DNA of 64,000 bases from Termitomyces sp. T153 (taxonomy: Eukaryota; Basidiomycota; Agaricomycetes; Agaricales; Lyophyllaceae), in assembly GCA_018296165.2 (NCBI GenBank), contig JACKQL020000112.1:1-64000 (forward strand). Direction: 5' to 3'. The notes below the pieces were generated by a model that was not told the origin of the DNA, made no database searches, and worked only from the letters and a program-made list of their open reading frames with translations. Positions within the stretch are counted from its first letter, which is position 1, and each line of letters begins with the position of its first letter. Below, in pieces: positions 56,029 to 64,000 of this stretch. Made by a program: the position numbers and the translations under genes.

Positions 56029-56047
56029 CACAGACGGGGTAAGGTAG

Positions 56048-56060
56048 AGTCTTGATATTA
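56048..56060 (-). promoter_or_regulatory. Primer-binding site of B4
   Basis: TAATATCAAGACT on the minus strand directly follows the 5' LTR and is fully complementary to the predicted start of the B4 RNA near 56715. Confidence 0.7.
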
Positions 56061-57193
56061 TGTCAGGTTCCGCTGACCCCGGGGGCTCAGCTGCACTGGG
56101 CGAGTCCTTACTAGGCAGGTGTGATTCCCCTGCATTGGTAACCAAACACTCGAAGACGTTCCGGGTCTGGGTGGGTTGCGCGGGTAGTTGGGGAGATGTG
56201 ATCCAGACAGGTCCGGGAAGGTCTGGAGAAGTCGGATTGTGGGGAAACGAGACGGTCTTGGCGGGGTTCAGGCAGAAGGCCGTACGGGAGATTTGCGGAA
56301 GCAAGGGAGTAGGTGGCTGTGTGATCAATGGGGACGGAGCCGGGGTTTGATGGGAGATCATTTGGAGCTGATGGAGTCCGGGACCGAGCGAAGAGTGAGG
56401 TTCGGACCTGGTAAAGGAGTGTCGGGGTTCGTAATCGTAATCGCGGAGTTCGTGAGGTCGTTAGGGTTGATGAAGACTTGGGTACAATGGTCTGACGGAG
56501 TCACCGAGACAGCGTCGGACGAGACAATATGGAACAGGAGTAGATTCGAGTGGAGATACGAAACGATAACGAGAACGATAACGAAATGGAGACAAGACAA
56601 GACCGGGAGACTGAGATAAGACCGGGAGACTGAGAGTAAGGAGAATGGGACACGAAACACGAAACACGAAAAGGAAACAATCAGACCATAGGTAACGTTA
56701 AGCAATATCAAGACTAGAGTACGAAGAGCTACTCGATGACTTATATACTGACTACCGGAGGACTTCGGGGTACGTCGGCTGTGGCGGCGGGGCTTGGCGG
56801 GGCTTGACGGAGTGGGCGGGTGTCGGTTGTGATCGAAGATCGTGCCGCGCTGATACGTTGATGGGATCATTGGAGAACGCGGGTTGCCCCGAGGTTGTCG
56901 TGATACTCCGGAATAGGTCGGAGGAAGCAGGGTGTCGAGTTAATGATGGGTGGCGAAGATCGGGAATCGCGGGGGTGGTTCTCGGGGTTCGGGAAGCCCA
57001 GGGTAAGTGTCAGTGGCTGCGGGGCAGGCACCGAAGTTGGCCAGGGGGCCGTCGGAGTTAGCCGGGGGGGCGTCGGAGTTAGCCGAAGTAGGCGCGGGGC
57101 ATGGGCAGAAGTTCGGCGGAGCGTTGGGGGTCCTTTTGGGGGTTCGGGGTTTTGATGGACGATGTGCGGGGTTTCGGGGAACGGGTCGTGACA
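56061..57193 (-). repeat. 5' LTR of B4
   Basis: 1133 bp from TGTCAGG to GTGACA in plus reading. TATA box near 56740 and start motif near 56715 on the minus strand. Two units of the 19-bp minisatellite are present (near 56595-56635). Confidence 0.92.
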
Positions 57194-57198
57194 TACCC

Positions 57199-59401
57199 TA
57201 AGGTTGCTGACACCCTCTCCAAAAAGATGCCACATGCCTTGACAATAATTTGACACTGAAGGAAGTGCCGCCCACCCACAACCAGCAAAGGACGTCACAT
57301 GCCACGACCCCGCCCTTGGAGTCCCAGCCCACCACTGTCCCACTCCCCTCGCCCAACACAGATCGCTCCCAATGAGAAAACAAAACAAAAACTCCGGGAC
57401 CCTCAAAGTAATTCCTCCCAAAAAGTTTCACACACCCCCAGAGAACCCAACCACAACTGATGGAGATCAACCCTGGAGCCCAAGAAATGATGAAGTGGCT
57501 CCTCCGACCCCACCCCGAACCCTTGAGGGACAAGAGACAACCCCCGAGGAAGCGTACCAAAACCTACCCTGCCCCCTCCAATTGCAGTAACCCCCGGACC
57601 ACTCCGGAACACAAGTGGAAGAATGCCCAAACCCCGTCAACAGACTAAACCCACCCCCCAACCCCCATACCAACCCCGAACCCCTGGTCCTTGCGCTGAG
57701 AACGATGGACCAACAGAATATGTTTGGGCCTGTTTCCTTGCTCCGCAACCCCCAAAGTCTTTCCGCTGGGACGACCTGTTGCCAACCAGACCCCGCACTA
57801 CCCCTACCAAAAGAAGCACCCCAAGCCCTAGAAGATGAAAGCAATGTCATGTAGGTGGCCTAGGACCCACAGACCCCGACTCTGGACCAGGAGAAACTTA
57901 TGGGGACTGGTCACCCCAAATCCCGCCCCCTTGTCACCTGCACTCCAAAGTACACCAAACACCCCTGAGCACACCTGCCCATGAACACGACCCTCTGGAG
58001 CACGACGTCAACCAGAGCCAATATTTTGGAATGCAACAAAAGCCCCAACCCTGCGTGCCTTTCGTCGAATACAATACTCTGGAGCTCAACAGAACCCTGC
58101 CATATGCAGCTCCACCAAAACATAGATCCCAGGGCAACCCAAGTCAAGGAATCAGATCCTCACCCTAAGGGAGTATTTCCACCCCCACGCTGACCAAACC
58201 CACAGCCCAGGACGACCGGAGAACCAGCTCCCACCAACTTATTACAAGGACCCCCCTCCAGACCAACTATGCCGCGAGGACAAACCTTGCCCCACCAACC
58301 CCACCAATGAAGAGGGCCCCGCCGCCTTCACCACCAGCGCTGGCATAAGGGCCAGATCACGGGAAGACCTCTGTCCCTCCTGCCAACCGCACTGACAAGG
58401 AAACCAAAGCCCCAAACCCTGCTGGACACACGCAAAAGATTTGAAGGTCTGCCCTCCTGTACCAACACGGCGCACATCCCCACTGCAGACTGGAGAAAAC
58501 CCCTATGCCCCTGGTCGGAAATTCCGAGAATCAAACCCAATAACACCATCCAAAAATGCCACGGAACTCTACAGGAGAACTCCCACCACCCCCGCCAAAC
58601 CTTGGGAGCCCTCCCTGCAATGCTCCACCCTGCCCCGACAAACCCCGAGACTAGCTAGCACAGACGGCACTAGCGGGCATAACCCCCGCCTCTGGATTCA
58701 CTAGGGATTCCACTCCCACTCACACCCCTGCGTGTTTCGCTTACTTTGCCCTCATACAAACTAAAACCTCACTTCACATGCCCAGGGGCCAAGAAAAGAA
58801 CATGTTTGCATACAAAAATTACATATATATACAAGGCGAGGGAGGCAGCAAGTCCAAAAGCAACAAGAAACGGGGCCCACACCCACCCCCTCACTCCCTC
58901 CCCAGATCCCCCGGCAACCCTATCCCCAGATCAACTTCCATCTGGGCCTGCACCACTGCCAAGACCTCCGCCAACCCCAGCAATGCCTCCCCCGCATCAG
59001 CCGCCACCTCCCACCATGACCCTGGGGCCACTGCATTGCATCACCAATGCCCCACCAGCAACCTCTCCAATTGTGCCATCCCCTGCTGCAACTCTGGGGG
59101 CTGAACTGCGGACCCCTGCATCAGCCCGTCCTGAATTGATGCAAACACCGCGGAGGCACCGTCCAAGAGGACCTGATGCTCCTGCACCCAGCCTAACCCC
59201 AGAAAATGAACCGTCAGTAACAAACGGAGGAACAGAAGACCACTCACAAAGGATCCCCGCATGCCCCGAAGTGGCCTTGTTGGCCAACCAATCCTCCCTC
59301 CACCTCGCCACCTCCAGCTCCGCCCACAACACATCCCCCCCCGGAACTCGTCCCCGCCCCTCCGCTTCCCCCACAGGCTGCCCCTCTATCTGCATCAGAC
59401 A
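57199..59401 (+). other. B3 internal region after B4, including the 3' part of its antisense gene
   Basis: 57199-58670 has no intact frame. The conserved GGGCATAACCCCCGCC block lies at 58675-58692. On the minus strand about 59401-58890 encodes the C-terminal part of aORF-B, with WVQEHQVLLDGASAVFASI and LEVARWREDWLANKATSG. The solo LTR at 59402 breaks this gene. Confidence 0.55.
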
Positions 59402-60502
59402 TGTCACGACCCGTTCCCCGAAACCCCGCACATCGTCCATCAAACCCCGAACCTCAAAAGGACCCCCAACGCTCCGCCGAACTTCATGCCCCTCACCGGC
59501 TAACTCCGACGGCCCCCTGGGCCAACTTCGGTGCCTGCCCCGCAGCCACTGACACTTACCCTGGGCTTCCTGAACCCCGAGAACCACCCCCGCTATTCCC
59601 GATCTTCGCCACCCATCATTAACTCAACACCCTGCTTCCTCCGACCTATTCCGGAGTATCACGACAACCTCAGGGCAACCCACATTCTCCAATGATCCCA
59701 TCAACGTATCAGCGCGGCACGATCTTCAATCACAACCGACACCCGCCCACTCTGTCAAGCCCCGCCAAGCCCCGCCGCCACAGCCGACGTACCCCGAAGT
59801 CCTCCGGTAGTCAGTATATAAGTCATCGAGTAACTCTTCGTACTCTAGTCTTGATATTGCTTAACGTTACCTATGGTCTGATTGTTTCCTTTTCGTGTTT
59901 CGTGTTTTGTGTCCCATTCTCCTTACTCTCAGTCTCCCGGTCTTATCTCAGTCTCCCGGTCTTATCTTGTCTCCATTTCGTTATCGTTCTCATTATTGTT
60001 TTGTATCTCCACTCGAATCTACTCCTGTTCCATATTGTCTCGTCCGACGCTGTCTCGGTGACTCCGTCAGACCATTGTGCCCAAGTCTTCATCAACCCTA
60101 ACAACCTCACGAACTCCGCGATTACGATTACGAACCCCGACACTCCTTTACCAGGTCCGAACCTCACTCTTCGCTCGGTCCCGGACTCCATCAGCTCCAA
60201 ATGATCTCCCATCAAACCCCGGCTCCGTCCCCATTGATCACACAGCCACCTACCTCCCTTGCTTCTGCAAATCTCCCGTACGGCCTTCTGCCTGAACCCC
60301 GCCAAGACCGTCTCGTTTCCCCACAATCCGACTTCTCCGGACCTTCCCGGATCTGTCTGGATCACATCTCCCCAACTACCCGCGCAACCCACCCGGACCC
60401 GGAACGTCTTCGAGTGTTCGGTTACCAATGCAGGGGAATCACGCCCACCTAGTAAGGACTCGCCCAGTGCAGCTGAGCCCCCGGGGTCAGCGGAACCTGA
60501 CA
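59402..60502 (+). repeat. Family-B solo LTR inside the B3 antisense gene
   Basis: 1101 bp, TSD AGACA (59397-59401 and 60503-60507). It has TATATAA near 59815 and an AGTCTTGATATTG start motif near 59848. It splits the coiled-coil region of the antisense gene. Confidence 0.92.
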
Positions 60503-60507
60503 AGACA

Positions 60508-61193
60508 CTCCTGCAAACCCCACACCTCTAATGCTCACTCCGTCACCATGTGCACTGATGTGTTCCTTTCCCACTCCATCGCCTCTTTCTCTGTCTGCGC
60601 CGCGTCACAATCCTCCCTCGCCCGTTGGAGCTCACCCTCCCATGCTGCCAATGATGTCGTCAAAACCTGCACCTGCTTGCAAAGGAAGACCTCCATGATC
60701 GAAGGAATAGGTGCAGGGGGACTTGACAACTGTTCCAAGGGAATGCCCGGGGTAGGAGAAAAGAGGAGAGACTCCGGAGGCCCCGCCAACAGCTTGCACC
60801 CATGCGGCCTCTTGCTGGGTCCTGCCCCTGAGGACAGGGAGGCTCAGCGCTTCCCACAAATCACTGCTGAGGACACCTCCTTTCCCCGACCACCCCACAA
60901 AAACCCCACCTTCCCCACAGACCGCCCCATGCTCCCCTCCTTTGGCAACGCGGGATGAAACTTGGTCCGCTTTGGGACCCCCGGGAAATCCACCACCACC
61001 ACCACAGATGACTCTACAAAAACCCCATCAGTCATCCCAAGAAGACAAGTTGACACCACTTACGACTCCGGTCCCTGGCACTAGCACAGCGCCGACACTC
61101 AAACTCCTCCCCCCCACTGTCATACACCACCACCTTGTCCAAATCAGAAAGCAATGGAGCGGGGGAGACTACTGGAATGCTGGGGGAAGACAT
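60508..61193 (-). pseudogene. 5' part of the broken B3 antisense gene (aORF-B)
   Basis: Exon 1 (61193-61064) begins MSSPSIPVVSPAPLLSDL. A GTAAGT...TGTAG intron leads to exon 2 at 61013 (SSVVVVVDFPGVPKRTKF), the same structure as B4. Near 60850 a CGA codon has become TGA and small insertions disturb the frame. The remainder lies beyond the solo LTR (below 59401). Confidence 0.75.
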
Positions 61194-61405
61194 GACAAAA
61201 TTTGGGAAACCCCAGGGTACGTCCAAGGCTTTTAATTGATTGAAGAGAACCCTGACAAAGCGGCGGCCACACTTCAACTTTGTCTCCCATGCCACTATCA
61301 CTCGCTGCGGACTGATCAATATTGCTTGGCTTTGACTCCCATGCTCCGCCAATCCCTGACCTGCTCCCCGCATCTCAAAGGGTCTCGATGCTGAAGGGGG
61401 GGTGA

Positions 61406-62614
61406 TGTCATGACCCATCCCCTGGACCCCCGCACATTGTCCAGCAACCTCCCATTCCCCAAAACCCCGACGCTCCACCAAACTTCTGCCCATGCCCCAA
61501 GCCTATTTTGATTAGCCCCGACACACCCTTGGCTAACTCTGACACCTCCCTGGCTAACTCTGACGGCCCCCTGGCCAACTTCAACACCTTCCCCGCAGCC
61601 ACTGACACTTACCCTGGATCTCCCAAACCCCGAGAACCACCCCCGCTGTTTCCAATCTTTGCCACCCATCATCAACTCAACACCCTGGCTCCTCCAACCC
61701 ATTCCAGAGTATCACAACAACCTTGGGGCGACCCACATTCCCAAATGATCCCATCAACATATCAATGCAGCCCGACCCTTGATTGCAACCAACACCCGCC
61801 AACTCCGTCGAGCTCTGCCAAGCCCTGCCGCCACAGCCGACGTACTCCAAAGTTCTCCAGTAGTCAGTATATAAGACGTCGAGTAGCTCTTTGTACTCTA
61901 GTCTTGATATTACCTACCCATTGTTAACGTTACCTATGGTCTGATTGTTTTCTTTCTCATGTTCCGTGTTCCGTGTCTTGTTTTCCTTACTCTCAGTCTC
62001 CTGGTCTTATCTCAGTCTCCTGGTCTTATCTCAGTCTCCCGGTCTTATCTCAGTCTCCTGGTCTTGTCTTGTCTCCATTTTGTTATCATTCTCGTTATCG
62101 TTTTGTATCTCTGCACGAATCTATTCTTGTTCCATCTCAACTCCATTTCATTTCATCCAACACTGTCTCAGTGACTCCGTCTGGCCATTGTGCCCAAGTC
62201 TTCCTCAACCTTAACAACCTCTCGAACTCCATGATTACAATTACAAACCCCGACACTCTTTCACCAGATCCGAACCTCACTCTTTGCTTGGTTCCAGACT
62301 CCATCAACCCCAATTGATCTTCCATCAAACCCCGGCTCCGCTCCCATTGATCGTGTAGCCTCCTACCCCTTCGCGTCCGTGAATCTCCCATACAGTCTTC
62401 TGCCTGAACCCCGCCAAGCCCATCCCATTTCCTCGCAATCCAACTTCTCCAGACCTCCCCAGACCTGTTTGGATCACACCCCACCAACTATCTGCACAAG
62501 CAATCAGTGTCCAGAACACTTTTGAGTGTCCGGTTGCCAGTGCAAGGGGATCACGCCTGCCTAGTAAGGACTTGCCCAGTGCAGCTGAGCCCCCAGGGTC
62601 AGCAGAACCTGACA
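61406..62614 (+). repeat. 3' LTR of B3
   Basis: 1209 bp, preceded by the polypurine tract GAAGGGGGGGTGA. The start motif is at 61900-61912 and four minisatellite units at 61994-62069. TSD ATGGC follows. Confidence 0.93.
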
Positions 62615-62750
62615 ATGGCTTGCTTGAGGGCATCAAAGGAAACTTGCAAGGACTCCCACTGCAATGCTGTGTCCTTGACAGTGAGGTCAAAGAGGGGATG
62701 GGCACAGTGGGAGAAATCCTGTATGAACTTCTAGTAGAAGTTACCCATTG
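62615..62750 (-). pseudogene. Relic C gypsy pol, segment 1 (RT end)
   Basis: On the minus strand a shifted frame reads KFIQDFSHCAHPLFDLTVKD and then ESLQVSFDALKQAI, the RT-RNase H junction of the gypsy relic that continues at 48557. Similarity stops near 62750, so the front of relic C is missing. Confidence 0.65.
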
Positions 62751-64000
62751 TTTGTTCTCTATCTCAAGATTTTTCATGTGACATTGGTTGAAATCTTGCC
62801 TTCAAACAATATTCTTACTCACCCTCAAACTCTTGTTCACACAATGATTTTTGGCATGAATTCCTCATTCTGTCCTTACACCTTCTGCACCATTGAGATC
62901 TGCTTCACTAGATGCATCCAAAATGCTGGAGAGTGTGGTTGGACTGAAATTGAAATGCAATGATCTTTCAAGCCATGCAACTCTATGCCAAATTCCATTG
63001 ACTCTCTTGGCAGCATGCCAATGGATCTCAGTTGGTAGACAAACTTGAACAATCAAAAGCTCAATGATTCCTCAAATCCATCACAACTATGTGTGATTTC
63101 TTGCAATTGTCTTTACTTGATGGTGAGAAAGTATATTTGTAGGGGCAATAAATTTATATCCACCCATGCACACTAATTTAGCCATGTCAGCATATCTGCA
63201 AGAAGCATACATATGCCTGCTATCAACTGGATTAGTGATGTGGGTCCTTCAAATTTTCATGTGGACAAATTGCATCAGAGGACCGTGAAAACACCAGTGT
63301 GCACAGAGCAACCAACCATGCCTTTCCTTGTAGATGTCTCATTGCACAAGGTGAATAATATGAATTTTTACTCTCAAAGTTCATATCTCAATCCTGCTTT
63401 GAAGCAGTGTTGCTGAGGTCCCTGCTATTTGGATCAGGGTCCAAATTGAACCTTATCTCATTCTTGACAGAATAGATATTCACACTGGAACTGTACTCTT
63501 TAAGAAGTTCAAAAAAATCTCATTCTCAAACTCCTTAATGCCTTCAAAACAATCTCTATATATTATGCAATGACAGACATGGGAAAGTGGCTGTGTAACC
63601 AATATATGCAATGACTTTGGATGGTGCTGAGGTAAGACTGACTAATGCTGACCAATTCTTACATAATAATTGCCTTTTCAGGGTGAACACAATACAAGTT
63701 GGCTGTTTTTGGCCATTTGAACATGTTTTCTTGAAAAAAATTACAGAAGACAAGTTGAATAAATATATAACATCATTTGACTATGTGTAAAACATGTCAG
63801 ATAGTCTGCAGAGATGCAAAAGGCCAAACACAATTTAGTGGACACTGCTTTTCATGCCTCATGTGTTTTTTGACACAACATGACCAAACAATGAACATTT
63901 CTGAAGTTGGGAAAAGGAGGCCACACAACAAAGTATGTTTGGTCACATATATTGATTAATTGATGTTGACTAACAAGCTTATTAGTAAATCATTAACCAC
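62751..64000. other. A/T-rich flank, no recognised gene
   Basis: Low-GC sequence with only short openings (up to about 70 codons). No domain, LTR end or tRNA is visible. It is probably old repeat debris outside the nest. Confidence 0.4.

Larger units (their letters stand above)
51479..57193 (-). mobile_element. Element B4: young non-autonomous LTR element with intact antisense gene
   Basis: It is bounded by TSD TACCC (51474-51478 and 57194-57198) and inserted in B3. In sense (minus) order: 5' LTR 57193-56061, priming site, leader ORF, non-coding region, antisense gene (plus strand), polypurine tract, 3' LTR 52255-51479. The 3' LTR has lost 356 bp. CpG content is high and the antisense gene is open, so it is younger than B3. 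It has no RT or integrase. Confidence 0.92.
48558..62614 (+). mobile_element. Element B3: non-autonomous LTR element interrupted by B4 and a solo LTR
   Basis: TSD ATGGC flanks the element (48553-48557 and 62615-62619). The two LTRs are 1209 bp each. Without the nested insertions the internal region is 49767-51478, 57199-59401 and 60508-61405. It contains a priming site, a short leader ORF, a long region with no intact frame, and a broken antisense gene. No RT, RNase H or integrase is recognisable, so it must have used proteins supplied in trans, plausibly by family A, which shares its LTR ends and start motif. Confidence 0.9.

Overview
The window is nuclear DNA of a filamentous basidiomycete, most likely an Agaricomycete. 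The evidence is short introns (about 42-70 nt, often with a CTAAC-like branch site), tyrosine-kinase-like (TKL) kinases and a many-exon membrane protein of a kind common in mushrooms, and chromodomain Ty3/gypsy elements and Helitron debris. No species can be named from sequence alone.

Layout. (1) 1-10806: a nearly complete Ty3/gypsy element (A1, sense on the minus strand; only the first 5 bases of its left LTR lie outside the window). It has intact gag, an intact pol with two protease domains, RT, RNase H, integrase and chromodomain, and an intact spliced gene on the opposite strand between pol and the 3' LTR. (2) 10807-29760: an island of host sequence. It holds a pair of genes rich in psi-K-x-E motifs, a small two-exon gene, a TKL kinase, an SH3 protein of the Lsb1/Pin3 type, a kinase relic, a multipass membrane protein, a second TKL kinase with a homopolymer frameshift, a pICln/Lot5 protein, three degenerate tRNA-like repeats and an intron-containing tRNA-Phe(GAA). 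(3) 29760-64000: a transposon nest. A Helitron relic abuts an old gypsy relic (C, minus strand). Relic C was split by element A2 (33958-47289, TSD GTTGT) and by element B3 (48558-62614, TSD ATGGC). A2 carries two later family-B solo LTRs (TSDs GCCTG and TAACC). B3 carries a complete element B4 (51479-57193, TSD TACCC) and a third solo LTR (TSD AGACA).

How the retroelement parts fit. Families A and B share LTR ends (TGTCA...TGACA), a TATA box, and a putative transcript start AGTCTTGATATTA. That start is the exact reverse complement of the 13 nt directly after the 5' LTR, which points to Tf1/sushi-type self-priming. Family A is autonomous. Family B lacks a usable gag-pol but keeps the LTRs, the priming site, a 37-codon leader ORF, the polypurine tract and the antisense gene. 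The antisense protein has a coiled coil and a conserved C-terminal domain. In family A it also has a Zn2Cys6-like cysteine cluster, and an 18-bp perfect palindrome lies upstream. In family B the cluster is absent and the palindrome is half eroded. This conserved antisense gene is the best candidate here for a little-described system; its function is not known from the sequence.

Elements A2 and B3 are decayed almost entirely by C-to-T/G-to-A changes, mostly at CpG, turning CGA codons into TGA. A1 and B4 are young and keep open frames.
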